IMG/VR virus record: IMGVR_UViG_3300036781_000209
Span: 1 to 23,531 of that record
Length of the DNA stretch: 23,531 bases
Strand: one strand, 5' to 3'
Origin: a virus
The stretch's first letter is position 1. Each line of letters begins with the position of its first letter. The translations under genes and the position numbers were made by a program. Positions 6,290 through 14,889 of the stretch are shown here, piece by piece. A model generated the notes under the pieces. It ran no database searches. It was not told the origin of the DNA and worked only from the letters and a program-made list of their open reading frames with translations.

Positions 6290-9200
6290 GCAGCGCAGCC
6301 TCGTCTGACATCTCTGCCTTCGGCATCTCGCTCGAGATGGACGGCGACGACGCCGTCAATCAGCAGCTCGACGCGGTCGGCGATCGTGGCGACAAAGCGG
6401 CGAAGCGCATCACGAGTGCGTTCTCTGCCACCGAGCGCGATATCATTGCGTCCGCTCAGCAGATCGCGACGCAGTTCGGCGGACAGATCGACAACGTCGT
6501 CGGCTCACTGAGCCACATCGAGCAGGCCCTTGCTCGACAGGCGCAGGCCGCCGATCACGTGACGTCGTCGCTGTCTCGCATGTCGGCTGCGACGGTGACG
6601 TTCCGTCGTCAGACCGACGACGTCGCCGCGTCGACGACGCGCATGACGGCGCCGGCGGTGACGTTCAACAAGCAAGCCGACGCGATGGGAAACGCGTTCA
6701 CGAAGATGACGGCGCCGGCGGTGACCTTCCGTCGTGAGGTCGAGGAGTCGCACGGCAGCTTTGGGCGATTGAACCAGGAGCTCGTCAGCGCGATCACCAA
6801 CACCACGAACCTCAGCCCGGCGGTCTCGCAGCTTAGCTATGCCCTGGGCAGTCACTTCGTCGAAGACTCGATGAAGATGATCACCGTGCTCGGTGCGATC
6901 GCCGCGGGCTTCGTCGTCGTGACGAAAACGTGGGAAGCGTGGCACGTCGAGGCGAATACCGCCAAGGACAAGCAGAAGGAACTCACGCAGTCGCTGATCG
7001 ACTGGAATCAAGCGCAGAAGAACAACGGCACCGGCGATATGCAGCGCGAGCTCGTCGCCGCGTACAACAGTGCCAAGCAGCTTCGCGAGGAGTTGCAGAA
7101 GATCGGCAACGGGCAGGCCAGCGGCGTCGGTGTGGCCCTCGGTGCGGCACCTGGCGGGCTGTTCTCGTCGATCACGCGCATCCTCACGGCCGGGAACATC
7201 GATCAGGTCGTCACGCAGTTCGGTCTCGAGCTGGGCAAAGGGACGTCGCAGATTGTCGCCACTCTCGACAAGACGGATGACGCACTGCATGGTGCGCGGA
7301 AGACCATCGCTGACAAGCTGACCCTCGACGTCTCGCTGTCGACGAATGAGCTCAATAAGCAAAACGCACTCAACGACGCGTATCTCTACAGCGCGAACTA
7401 CTTGCAGAAGCTCAGCCTGCAGTACGACGCGATCGCGCAGAAGAAGCAGAACGACGCGAACAACTCGACGGAGCAGGCGGCGGCGCTGAACAAGCTCGTC
7501 GATCAGCTGACCGCCGCGAAGATTCGTGCGCTCGATCTGGCCGACGCGCAGCAACAGTTGCGCGACTCGATGGCCGATATGAACGCGAAGAGCGATCAGA
7601 TCTTCCAGAGTATTCGCAACCTCGTCCCCGAGCTGCACGAGCAGACGGAGTGGTTTCGAATGATGGCCTCCGCGCTTCAGGGTCTGACGCCGCAATTGAC
7701 GCAGACGTCGGTTGCGTATCGCGCGATGGCCGAGTCGGCGAAGTACCTGTCGCAGAACACAACGGGCCTCCAGTCACAGGTGGTTGCGTTTGGCGTGCGC
7801 AACACGGCTGGTGCGACGGCGGGACTCAACGCGAGCGCTGCGAAGGCGCAGCGTCAGATCCTCGAGGATGCGCAAGCGACCGCCGATGCGATTCAACGGT
7901 CGGTTGGGCTGGCCGTGGATCTCACCGCGGCGTTCGGTGGCGTCGACAAGAACCTCGGCAGTATCATCGACGACATCACCGGTCTCGCTACAGGCATTGG
8001 TCCGTTGATCGAACAGATCAAAGCGCTTGGTCGCCCGAATGGCATGGGCGGCAGTCTTGGTTCGATCACTGGCGTTCTTGGTGCCGTCACGCCGGTGATC
8101 GGGGCCATCACTGGCGTGATTAGCGTCTTTCACTCGATGGGCGATGCGGCGCGCGAGCAGAAAATCGCCATGCAGGCGCTGAAGCAGTCGATCGATGACA
8201 CGACCGCGAGCATCCAGAATCAGCTCGGCGTGTTGTCGGACGCGCAGTACAAGAACCTGCAGCTCGAGCAGGAGCGTATCGCGCAAGATGACAAGATCCG
8301 CGCGCAACTCACTGCTGATGCTGGCGTCGGTGGATTCGGCGGCGCCGGCAAGGCGGCGCTCGAGGCGGCGATCGCAGCGGCCATCGCCGCAAATGACGCG
8401 CAGTTCAAGTCGCTCGAGGCACTCAATCTCGCGACTGAGCAAGCGACGAAAGCCGAGACCGCACTCGCGGAGATCCGCAAGAACGCGAGCGCCCAGGACA
8501 ACTATCAGCTGCGCTTCCTCAACGCGGCTGGTAAATCAGACGACGCATTCGCGCTCCAGCAGCAGCAAGAGATCGAGCAGGCCATGGTCGACGGTCTCGA
8601 CGCGATCTCCATGCGGCTGCTCGAGCAGGCGCAGGCCGCCGAGAAAGCCCAGCGCGAGCAGGAGAAGCAGACCACGCTCCTGCAAGATCAGCTGTCGACG
8701 GCGCAGCAGACCTACGACACCGCGCAGCAGACCTATAGCTCGCTGAAGGCGTTCAGTGATTCGCTCGCCGTCAGCCAGTACTCGCCGCTCTCGCCGCGCC
8801 AGCAGCTCGACACCTCGCGGTCGCAACTGAGCACGCTCTATCAGGCGGCGATCGGCGGAGACTCCTCCGCGGCGCAGCAGTTCAGCGGCGTCGCCCAGAC
8901 ATATCTCGACGCCTCGCGGAAGTACAACGCGAGCGGCGCCGGCTACGTGCTCGACTACAACTCGGTCACGGTGATGACCGACGCGTTGAAGAACCTCTAC
9001 GGTAGCCAGATGACGGACGCGCAGAAGCAAGTCAGTCTGTTGCAGCAGCAACTCGACGAGCTCAAGGCAATCGACATCAGCACGGGCATTCTCGCCATGC
9101 GCCCCGCGCTCACGCCCACAACGCCGACACCGACGCCGGTCGGCGGAACGCGGCCGCGTATTGATGGCGGTGCCGCCGTCGTCGACGCAATTGTCGAGCT

Positions 9201-9366
9201 GCGAACGGAGCTCAACGATCGCATCGACTCACTCGTCGCTGTCTCACAGGCCGGGTTCGTCGGTACTATCGCCGCGACACAGGAGAACACGAGCGCCGTT
9301 GAGGACAGCGCGACGACGACGCGCCGTGCGCTCGATAGCGTCACCGCCGCGGTGCGCTCGGCATGA
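6286..9366 (+). CDS. Tail tape measure protein
   Basis: The 1026-residue protein sets tail length; at roughly 0.15 nm per residue this predicts a tail near 150 nm. Support: the longest gene of the module, an ATGA overlap with the chaperone gene, Q/A-rich coiled-coil content (for example residues about 395-450 and 765-810), and two hydrophobic segments, at about 199-215 (I-T-V-L-G-A-I-A-A-G-F-V-V-V) and about 590-615 (I-T-G-V-L-G-A-V-T-P-V-I-G-A-I). Near the N-terminus are three tandem 21-residue repeats (residues 99-161). The C-terminal end (about 935-965) is Thr/Pro-rich, then helical with a late E-N-T-S-A-V-E-D-S segment. No peptidase or lysozyme domain is evident. Confidence 0.9.
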   Translation: MSSAASSDISAFGISLEMDGDDAVNQQLDAVGDRGDKAAKRITSAFSATERDIIASAQQIATQFGGQIDNVVGSLSHIEQALARQAQAADHVTSSLSRMSAATVTFRRQTDDVAASTTRMTAPAVTFNKQADAMGNAFTKMTAPAVTFRREVEESHGSFGRLNQELVSAITNTTNLSPAVSQLSYALGSHFVEDSMKMITVLGAIAAGFVVVTKTWEAWHVEANTAKDKQKELTQSLIDWNQAQKNNGTGDMQRELVAAYNSAKQLREELQKIGNGQASGVGVALGAAPGGLFSSITRILTAGNIDQVVTQFGLELGKGTSQIVATLDKTDDALHGARKTIADKLTLDVSLSTNELNKQNALNDAYLYSANYLQKLSLQYDAIAQKKQNDANNSTEQAAALNKLVDQLTAAKIRALDLADAQQQLRDSMADMNAKSDQIFQSIRNLVPELHEQTEWFRMMASALQGLTPQLTQTSVAYRAMAESAKYLSQNTTGLQSQVVAFGVRNTAGATAGLNASAAKAQRQILEDAQATADAIQRSVGLAVDLTAAFGGVDKNLGSIIDDITGLATGIGPLIEQIKALGRPNGMGGSLGSITGVLGAVTPVIGAITGVISVFHSMGDAAREQKIAMQALKQSIDDTTASIQNQLGVLSDAQYKNLQLEQERIAQDDKIRAQLTADAGVGGFGGAGKAALEAAIAAAIAANDAQFKSLEALNLATEQATKAETALAEIRKNASAQDNYQLRFLNAAGKSDDAFALQQQQEIEQAMVDGLDAISMRLLEQAQAAEKAQREQEKQTTLLQDQLSTAQQTYDTAQQTYSSLKAFSDSLAVSQYSPLSPRQQLDTSRSQLSTLYQAAIGGDSSAAQQFSGVAQTYLDASRKYNASGAGYVLDYNSVTVMTDALKNLYGSQMTDAQKQVSLLQQQLDELKAIDISTGILAMRPALTPTTPTPTPVGGTRPRIDGGAAVVDAIVELRTELNDRIDSLVAVSQAGFVGTIAATQENTSAVEDSATTTRRALDSVTAAVRSA
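6580..6768 (+). repeat. Three tandem 63-bp (21-residue) repeats in the tape measure gene
   Basis: Units start at 6580, 6643 and 6706, exactly 63 bases apart, each beginning with ATG. Their protein starts are M-S-A-A-T-V-T-F-R-R, M-T-A-P-A-V-T-F-N-K and M-T-A-P-A-V-T-F-R-R. The last two share an identical run of about 20 bases (atgacggcgccggcggtgac), so duplication looks recent. The 21-residue period equals three heptads. Confidence 0.85.
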
Positions 9367-11900
9367 AGACGGAAGCGCTCTGTCTCGCGGAAATTGAGGC
9401 GTACGATCGCGCGCTCGGGACGACGCGGATCCTGCGCTTTGCCAATCGTCCCTTCACGACGAAGCCGTCGGAGTCGCCGGCGAACACGGCGTATGAGGTC
9501 TGCCTCGACACGTCGGACATCAGTCGTTCACTCTTCGCGAGCGCAGCGACCACTGGGCGTTCGACGATGTCGCTCGGCGATCTGAAGCTGAACAACCCCG
9601 ACGGTGATCTCGACTACCTGAGCGAGCTCGCGTTCGACGCACGCACGGTCACGTTGCGTCGCACGACGACATTCAACCCGAGCTATCCGTCGGACTTCGA
9701 GAGCACCGTGCTCTCGGCGGAGCAGTTGGAGTGGGACACGGATCTGATCACGCTGAAGCTGCGCGATCGCTTCTACGAAGTCGCGAGCGCGAAACTGCAG
9801 ACGAACAAGTATCTCGGCAACAATGCGCTGCCGGCGGGCCTCGAAGGCACCGCGGAGCTCGCGGGGAAACCGAAGCCGGTGTGCCTCGGCGTCGTGAAGA
9901 ATGTGCCTGCGGTGCCGGTCAACACGGCGAAGCTGATCTATCAGGTGAACGACGGCGCCGTCGCGTCGATCGACGCCGTGCGCGATCGCGGCGTGTCGTT
10001 GCGCACGAGTGAGACATGGGTCGCGGGCGCGACGACCGGCAGCACCGTGCGCTTCGCGAACGGGCTCTTTATCGCCGGCGATCTTGGAGGCGGCATCGGC
10101 CTCCTTCGCACGTCGCCCGATGGCGTGACGTGGACCACCCGGAAAACAGGCCTGAGCAGCCTCAGTGATGTCGCGTACGGCGCCGGCGTCTGGCTCGCGG
10201 TGCTGGATGCCGAATTCCTAACGTCGACGGATGGCGTCACGTGGACGACGCACACCGTGCCGACGCTGCAGAGCGGCAACTTCTATCGCGGGGCGATCTA
10301 TCACGCGACCGCGGCGCTCTTCGTGGTGTGCGGGACAGGCGGGGAGATCTACACGTCGCCCGACGCGCTCACGTGGACGCAGCGCGCGGCCGGGACGGCA
10401 TCGCCTGGCCCTGGCCCGAATCAAGGCGGCTTGTGGAGCGCCTGCTATGGCAACGGAATCGGCGTCTTCGGCGGCGCGGGCGGTCTCATTCTGTCGTCGG
10501 CCGATGCGATCACGTGGACCAAGCGCAGCGAGAATACCAGCGCCGATGGCTATGTCGGGGACATTTTCGCGATCGCGTTCGGACTCGATCGCTTCGTCGC
10601 CGTCGGCAGCAAAATCCTCATGACGTCGCTCGACGGTATTGTGTGGACGCGCACGCAGACCGGATTCCTGTTCAAGGGCGTGATGTACGCGAATGTCTTC
10701 ATCGCGGCGACGTTTAGTAATCCGGGCTGGATCTTCTCGAGCGTCGACGGGCTGCAGTGGATTCAGACCTCGGCGCCGTGGACGGGGCTCGGCGCGAAGG
10801 GTCCGTGCGCCGCCAACGGCAACGTCTCGGTCATCCCTGGCTCTACGCTACTCAAGTCCGTCGTGCAGGGATACTCGTCCGAAGCCGATCTTCTCGACGA
10901 TGATCTCGCGCCGTTGGCTGGCTCCTATAGCGAGTATGCCGCGGGCGGCTACTTCCGTCTCGGCGGCTCGCCGGACGGCACGATCACGTCGGACGTCACC
11001 GAGGGAGCGACGTCGGCTGATCACACCGCTGGCGCGATCGCAAACAAGGCGCTCGGTCGCGTGCCGTCGGCGCCGAGCTTCGACAGCGGCGATCTCACCG
11101 CGCTCGATGCCGCGGACGATTCGGCGTGCGGATACTGGACCGTCGATGATAGCGTCACATGCGATCAGGTCATCGATCTCGCCGCGGGGACGCCGGGCGG
11201 CTCCTGGTTCCCCGACAAAGCAGGCACCTTCCGCATCGCGCAATTCGCCGCGCCGAGCGGCACGCCGGCACTCGTCATCACGAAGGCCGATGTGGTCGAA
11301 GGAACGCTCAAGCGGATCACGTCGAACGACCAGGGCAACGGCATCCCGTTCTATCAAGTCGTCGTCCAATACGCGCGCTATTACCAAACGCTCACGACGG
11401 ACATCGCGGGGATCGTCAGCGATGCCGATCGCGCGGACTTCGCGCAGGAGTGGCGCAACGCGCCGTCGACGGATCTGCCGGTGCTCGATGTGCATCCGTC
11501 CGCCGGCGTGCTCACGATTCAATCGTTGTACGCGTTCGCGGCTGATGCACAGGCGGAAGCGAATCGCCGGCTCGCGCTGCGCAAGGTGAAGCGCGACCCG
11601 TATGAGGTCACGATCGAGTTGAACGACGACAGCGACGCGCTCGAGCTGAACGACGTCGTCGAGGTGATCTATCCGCGCTACTCGCTTAGTGTCGTCGGCT
11701 CACCGAGCCAGGCAGCAACCGGGATCGGTACGGAAGGCGGTGGACTGTTCATCGTGCTCGACGCGCGGCCGAATGCTGCCGCGAAAGAGCTCACGCTCAC
11801 CGTCTGGGGCGGAGCGCGGTACAAGAACGTCATCGACAAGAGCGGCGCCTATGTCGTCGACCACAACGGTGCCTTCGTCATAGAGAGGATCGCGGCATGA
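9363..11900 (+). CDS. Tail hub/tip protein with inserted Asp-box propeller-like domain
   Basis: The 845-residue protein follows the tape measure by an ATGA overlap, the place for distal tail and hub proteins. Residues about 1-210 look like phage tail-tip proteins (S-L-G-D-L-K-L-N-N-P-D-G-D-L-D, then L-K-L-R-D-R and E-G-T-A-E-L-A-G-K-P-K-P). That architecture resumes at about 505-845 with G-G-Y-F-R-L-G-G-S-P-D-G-T-I-T-S-D-V and a basic D-P-Y-E-V-T-I-E-L segment. Between them lies an approximately 290-residue insert with six S-x-D-G-x-T-W-T-like motifs, whose Asp residues are at 253, 290, 334, 381, 424 and 462. Such Asp boxes mark beta-propellers of BNR/sialidase type. No sialidase catalytic Arg triad was identified, so binding rather than cleavage is more likely. 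Confidence 0.75.
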   Translation: MKTEALCLAEIEAYDRALGTTRILRFANRPFTTKPSESPANTAYEVCLDTSDISRSLFASAATTGRSTMSLGDLKLNNPDGDLDYLSELAFDARTVTLRRTTTFNPSYPSDFESTVLSAEQLEWDTDLITLKLRDRFYEVASAKLQTNKYLGNNALPAGLEGTAELAGKPKPVCLGVVKNVPAVPVNTAKLIYQVNDGAVASIDAVRDRGVSLRTSETWVAGATTGSTVRFANGLFIAGDLGGGIGLLRTSPDGVTWTTRKTGLSSLSDVAYGAGVWLAVLDAEFLTSTDGVTWTTHTVPTLQSGNFYRGAIYHATAALFVVCGTGGEIYTSPDALTWTQRAAGTASPGPGPNQGGLWSACYGNGIGVFGGAGGLILSSADAITWTKRSENTSADGYVGDIFAIAFGLDRFVAVGSKILMTSLDGIVWTRTQTGFLFKGVMYANVFIAATFSNPGWIFSSVDGLQWIQTSAPWTGLGAKGPCAANGNVSVIPGSTLLKSVVQGYSSEADLLDDDLAPLAGSYSEYAAGGYFRLGGSPDGTITSDVTEGATSADHTAGAIANKALGRVPSAPSFDSGDLTALDAADDSACGYWTVDDSVTCDQVIDLAAGTPGGSWFPDKAGTFRIAQFAAPSGTPALVITKADVVEGTLKRITSNDQGNGIPFYQVVVQYARYYQTLTTDIAGIVSDADRADFAQEWRNAPSTDLPVLDVHPSAGVLTIQSLYAFAADAQAEANRRLALRKVKRDPYEVTIELNDDSDALELNDVVEVIYPRYSLSVVGSPSQAATGIGTEGGGLFIVLDARPNAAAKELTLTVWGGARYKNVIDKSGAYVVDHNGAFVIERIAA
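10110..10765 (+). repeat. Six Asp-box-like repeats within the tail hub gene
   Basis: Six copies of a D-[GA]-[VLI]-x-W-[TI] core occur at DNA positions 10119, 10230, 10362, 10503, 10632 and 10746. Spacings are 37, 44, 47, 43 and 38 residues, consistent with one motif per propeller blade. Some copies keep the preceding T-S-[PT] residues. The DNA around the copies (gatggcgtgacgtgg and gatggcgtcacgtgg) is still similar in the first two, indicating duplication. Confidence 0.75.
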
Positions 11901-12319
11901 GCACTGTAGTAATCGACGCGCTATCCAACCCGGCGGCGGCGTTCACGCCATTGCTGACCTTTGGCGGCGGCGCGACGGGACTGACCTTCGCCAATCACTC
12001 TGGTTACTACATCAAGATCGGCAGCCTCGTCTGGTTCAAACTCGATATCGGACTCAGTGCAAAAGGCTCTAGCACAGGCGCGGCGGTCATCACAGGACTG
12101 CCATTCACGGCGGACACGCTGTCCACGATGCACTGCGCCATAACGATTGGCTTCGCGAGCGGTTTTTCGTCAGTCGCTGGTGGGTATACGGCCATTGTGG
12201 CGCAGGGCACGACCAACATTGCCGTCTATCAGAATGCGACCGGCACGAATGCGCAGCTGACCGACGCAAATTTCACGAATGCGTCGCGCATCATTGTGTC
12301 AGGCTGGTACTCCATCTGA
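11897..12319 (+). CDS. Small tail fibre/receptor-binding-like protein
   Basis: The 140-residue protein begins in an ATGA overlap with the hub gene. It matches a domain common at the ends of phage tail fibres: F-T-P-L-L-T-F-G-G-G-A-T-G-L-T-F, then G-Y-Y-I-K-I-G-S-L-V-W-F-K-L, then a K-G-S-S-T-G-A-A-V-I-T-G-L-P-F segment and a final S-R-I-I-V-S-G-W-Y. The alternating hydrophobic pattern predicts an all-beta, probably trimeric, jelly-roll-like domain. It may be an exposed host-binding tip encoded as a separate chain. I infer function from the pattern and its place in the tail module. Confidence 0.65.
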   Translation: MSTVVIDALSNPAAAFTPLLTFGGGATGLTFANHSGYYIKIGSLVWFKLDIGLSAKGSSTGAAVITGLPFTADTLSTMHCAITIGFASGFSSVAGGYTAIVAQGTTNIAVYQNATGTNAQLTDANFTNASRIIVSGWYSI

Positions 12320-13155
12320 TGAGCAACTGCCTCTTCGGGTTTCCGGACTATACGCAGGCGACGCCGCTGTACACGCCCGTCGCGAGCATCGGCAACGGCT
12401 CGTGGGTCAGCACATTGCCGGTGTCGAATGTGCTCGACCGTCGATTGAGCCGCGTAGCGCGGACGACGACGCTCACGAACGCGCAGATCAACTTCGACCT
12501 CGGCGTAGCGCGATCGGTCGGCCTTCTGTCGGTGTTGCTGCCGAACCTTACGGTCTCGTCGTCGCCTACGTTTGCCTTTGGCTTGGACTCGACGCCGGGC
12601 ACCGGCGGCCTGTACTACTCCGGCTCACTCCAAGCGCGACCAACAGGGATCACGGTCGAGGACCTCACAGGCCCAGATGGTTCGCCGTTGAATGTTTGGA
12701 ACGTTGCGATGCCGACGTCACCGATCACCGCGCGCTACGGGTTCCTCGTCGTCACCGACACAGGCAACGCAGACGGCTACATCGACGTCGCACGGGTGAT
12801 CATCGCCGGCGCGTTCAAGCCGACGAACGTCGACATGAGCGACGGCGCCAAGCATCAGCAGAAGAACGACACGGTCCGCACCGTCACGGATGGCTCGTCC
12901 GCGCTCTACAACGTGAAGCGCACCTATCGCACGGACGGCTTCTCGATCGAGGACTTCGTCGACGCCGACGCGTCGATCGTGCGCAAGATGAATCAGCGCC
13001 TCGGCACCTCCGGACAGTTCTTCTGGATTCCTGACGCCACCGACACCACCTATGGCTGGCAGCGCAACTACCTCGCGACGATGGAGCAGCTCACTGCGCT
13101 GACCGCCAACCAGGGCCGCTCCAACGGCGAGTTCAGCGTCCTCGAGGTGCTCTAA
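12319..13155 (+). CDS. Tail accessory protein with N-terminal discoidin-like domain
   Basis: The 278-residue protein starts at the ATG of a TGATG overlap with the previous gene. Residues about 1-165 follow a pattern common in phage tail proteins with a galactose-binding-like fold: G-S-W-V-S-T-L-P-V-S-N-V-L-D-R-R-L-S-R-V-A-R, then I-N-F-D-L-G-V-A-R-S-V, and Y-G-F-L-V-V-T-D-T-G-N-A-D-G-Y-I-D-V-A-R. The C-terminal part (about 185-278) has mixed charge with W-Q-R-N-Y and ends F-S-V-L-E-V-L. It probably sits on the tail tip and may bind carbohydrate. The 124 bases after it (13156-13279) hold two short hairpins (13161-13179 and 13190-13206) but no gene I trust. Confidence 0.65.
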   Translation: MSNCLFGFPDYTQATPLYTPVASIGNGSWVSTLPVSNVLDRRLSRVARTTTLTNAQINFDLGVARSVGLLSVLLPNLTVSSSPTFAFGLDSTPGTGGLYYSGSLQARPTGITVEDLTGPDGSPLNVWNVAMPTSPITARYGFLVVTDTGNADGYIDVARVIIAGAFKPTNVDMSDGAKHQQKNDTVRTVTDGSSALYNVKRTYRTDGFSIEDFVDADASIVRKMNQRLGTSGQFFWIPDATDTTYGWQRNYLATMEQLTALTANQGRSNGEFSVLEVL

Positions 13156-13279
13156 CGCCCACGGTCCCGAAGTGACCGTATCGCTCAACGCCGACGTCGC
13201 GTCGGCTGATATCGTAGGACAGCAGGTCGACTGATTCGAGACGTTGATGCACGCCGGATGGCGTTCAGAAGGGAGCAGC

Positions 13280-13615
13280 ATGGTTCACGAGTTCGCGCAA
13301 GCACAGGTCGCCGCGGCCGCAATCAACAGCGGGATCCGCGATCTCATGCAATACATCGGCAACGCGGCCGCGGTTGGCGCGTTCGTCTTTGCGTGGCGCA
13401 CGAATACGCGAGTGACCCGGCTCGAGACCGTGATGACCGAGCCTGATATCGGCATCGTCTCGACCATCTCTCCGCTGAAGAAAGGCGCCCTCGTCGAGCA
13501 CGGAACACGACTCGACCAGCACGACAGCGAGATCGCTCGCCTCGATCGCGACAAGGAACCGCGCCGCGCCATGCAACCGACCGACGTCGGTGTCCTCGAT
13601 CGACGCACTCGATAG
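13280..13615 (+). CDS. Small single-pass membrane protein, possible holin-like
   Basis: The ATG at 13280 is chosen because aaggga (13269-13274) lies at good Shine-Dalgarno distance; an upstream ATG at 13244 lacks one. The 111-residue product has one hydrophobic segment at about residues 22-39 (L-M-Q-Y-I-G-N-A-A-A-V-G-A-F-V-F-A-W) followed by a basic T-R-V-T-R-L-E and a charged helical C-terminus rich in Asp and Arg. This one-membrane-span plus coiled-coil arrangement is seen in some holin-like and spanin-like proteins, but I cannot assign a family. No endolysin gene is adjacent, which weakens a lysis role. Confidence 0.55.
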   Translation: MVHEFAQAQVAAAAINSGIRDLMQYIGNAAAVGAFVFAWRTNTRVTRLETVMTEPDIGIVSTISPLKKGALVEHGTRLDQHDSEIARLDRDKEPRRAMQPTDVGVLDRRTR

Positions 13616-13629
13616 ATCCTTCACCCACA

Positions 13630-13651
13630 CATAACGACGGGAGTCGTCATG
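13630..13651 (+). promoter_or_regulatory. Start-site hairpin before the gene at 13649 (copy 2)
   Basis: acgac (13634-13638) and gtcgt (13643-13647) form a 5-bp stem with the loop ggga, immediately before the ATG at 13649. The loop supplies the Shine-Dalgarno bases and fits a GNRA tetraloop. The block is nearly identical to that before the tail tube gene at 4190, differing at only two positions, both in the loop. Confidence 0.6.
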
Positions 13652-14362
13652 TTCCGAGTTGGCACCATCCGCCCCAACGGCACCATCGGGCTCACGAAGT
13701 TCTACGCGGATCCGTTCCGCGGCCGCGTCGCGCATCATCTTCTGAACATTCTCATTCTCGCATTCCCGCGTCCCGGTCTCGAGACCGCGGTGAACGTGTG
13801 GCGCATCAAGAACCTGCCGAACATCTGGCGCGGATTGTGGCGCGTGTGGACGGCCGAGCTGCTCGGCATCTCGACGCACTATGGCGCGCTGTATCTGCGT
13901 CGCAAGGACGGCCGCACGGGCCGCTGGGTCGAGTACGGCATCGCCTCGTTGCGCGTCATCACGACCGTAGGCGCCAAGTACATCTGCGACGACATCGCCG
14001 GCGGCGCCAACGACTCGAGCCTTTTCAAGTTTCACGGATTCGGGACCGGCACGACCGCGGAAGCGGTCGGCGATACGGCGCTCGTCACGGAGCTCACGAC
14101 CGAGTACAACCCGAACTCGACGCGGCCGACCGGCTCGCAGTCGTCGGCGACCGTCAGCACGAACGCCACGTACACGACCGTCGCGACGCTCACTCCGGAT
14201 TCGGGCACGCCCGCGGTCACAGAACACATGGTCGCGTCGCAGGCGGCCACCGGCGGCGGCACGTGCCTCGATCGCTCGAAGTTCGCCGCGGTCAATCTCG
14301 ATTCCGGCAACGGCGATTCGCTGCAGGGCACGTACGTCCTGACGATGACGGCGGGCAGCTAA
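13649..14362 (+). CDS. Phage structural protein of unknown role (tail-region family)
   Basis: The 237-residue protein has a basic N-terminal third (residues about 1-115, rich in Arg and Trp) and a Thr/Ser-rich beta-type rest. The segment K-Y-I-C-D-D-I-A-G-G-A-N-D-S-S-L-F-K-F followed by G-F-G-T-G-T-T-A-E-A-V-G-D-T-A-L, then T-L-T-P-D-S-G-T-P-A-V-T-E-H and L-D-S-G-N-G-D-S-L-Q-G-T-Y recurs in many phage proteins near tail fibre genes, but its function is not settled. The start-site hairpin shared with the tail tube gene suggests high or coordinated expression, which hints at an abundant virion protein. Confidence 0.65.
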   Translation: MFRVGTIRPNGTIGLTKFYADPFRGRVAHHLLNILILAFPRPGLETAVNVWRIKNLPNIWRGLWRVWTAELLGISTHYGALYLRRKDGRTGRWVEYGIASLRVITTVGAKYICDDIAGGANDSSLFKFHGFGTGTTAEAVGDTALVTELTTEYNPNSTRPTGSQSSATVSTNATYTTVATLTPDSGTPAVTEHMVASQAATGGGTCLDRSKFAAVNLDSGNGDSLQGTYVLTMTAGS

Positions 14363-14365
14363 GCG

Positions 14366-14887
14366 ATGACGCCGCTGACGACCGCGCAGCTGTACACGCT
14401 CATCACGGAGACGCCGGCGTTGCTGGCGTTCGCCGTGGCAGGCAGGCACCAGGATATCGCCGACCAGCTGAACCTGGTCGACGGCTCCATCCTCGTGCAC
14501 TACGACGTGTCGTGGAAGGAGCTGCTGCGCTACATCGACGGTCACGCGACACCGGCCGGTCGCTTGATCTCGATGCACGTCGACGATCTCGCGGATGACA
14601 CGCAAGCGGATCAGGGACTGCGCGACATCGCGAAGCTCACACGCCTGCAGCGACAGACGCCGTCGTACGCGGACTTCGGTCCCGGCAACCCGGCGTTCAT
14701 CGGCGCTGTTACGGCGATGCACACCGCCAACATTCTCAGCGACGCGACGCGCGACGAGCTGCTCGCGATCGGCGAGCGTCCAGGCTCGCAGCTGCAGGCG
14801 CTCTACGGCTTCGACGTGCAACCGCTCGATCACGTCGCGGTGCAGAAGGCCGTCGGCACGCTCTACGTTCCGCCCGAGGTGACCTAA
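14366..14887 (+). CDS. Tail-region protein of unknown function
   Basis: This 173-residue acidic protein starts 3 bases after the previous stop. It begins with a mostly helical N-terminus (L-T-T-A-Q-L-Y-T-L-I), followed by a region I-L-V-H-Y-D-V-S-W-K-E-L-L-R-Y-I-D-G, and Asp/Ala-rich helices. Small proteins with this T-x-x-Q-L-x-x-L start commonly accompany the preceding structural family in phages. No membrane segment, signal or catalytic motif is visible. Its gene order and codon use place it in the same late operon. I do not recognise a defined function. Confidence 0.55.
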   Translation: MTPLTTAQLYTLITETPALLAFAVAGRHQDIADQLNLVDGSILVHYDVSWKELLRYIDGHATPAGRLISMHVDDLADDTQADQGLRDIAKLTRLQRQTPSYADFGPGNPAFIGAVTAMHTANILSDATRDELLAIGERPGSQLQALYGFDVQPLDHVAVQKAVGTLYVPPEVT

Positions 14888-14889
14888 TC

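Noticed and set aside
6505-7695. A 396-residue minus-strand open frame in the tape measure gene.
   Set aside because: It is a GC-driven shadow; the + strand frame is a complete tape measure protein with ATGA coupling on both sides.
13172-13234. A 20-codon mini-ORF starting with GTG in the gap after the tail accessory gene.
   Set aside because: The residues look protein-like, but there is no Shine-Dalgarno site and it overlaps two hairpins; support is too weak to call a gene.
13265-14833. A 522-residue minus-strand open frame opposite the tail genes.
   Set aside because: Composition is dominated by Arg and Val with no recognisable domain, and the + strand genes have good starts and family patterns.
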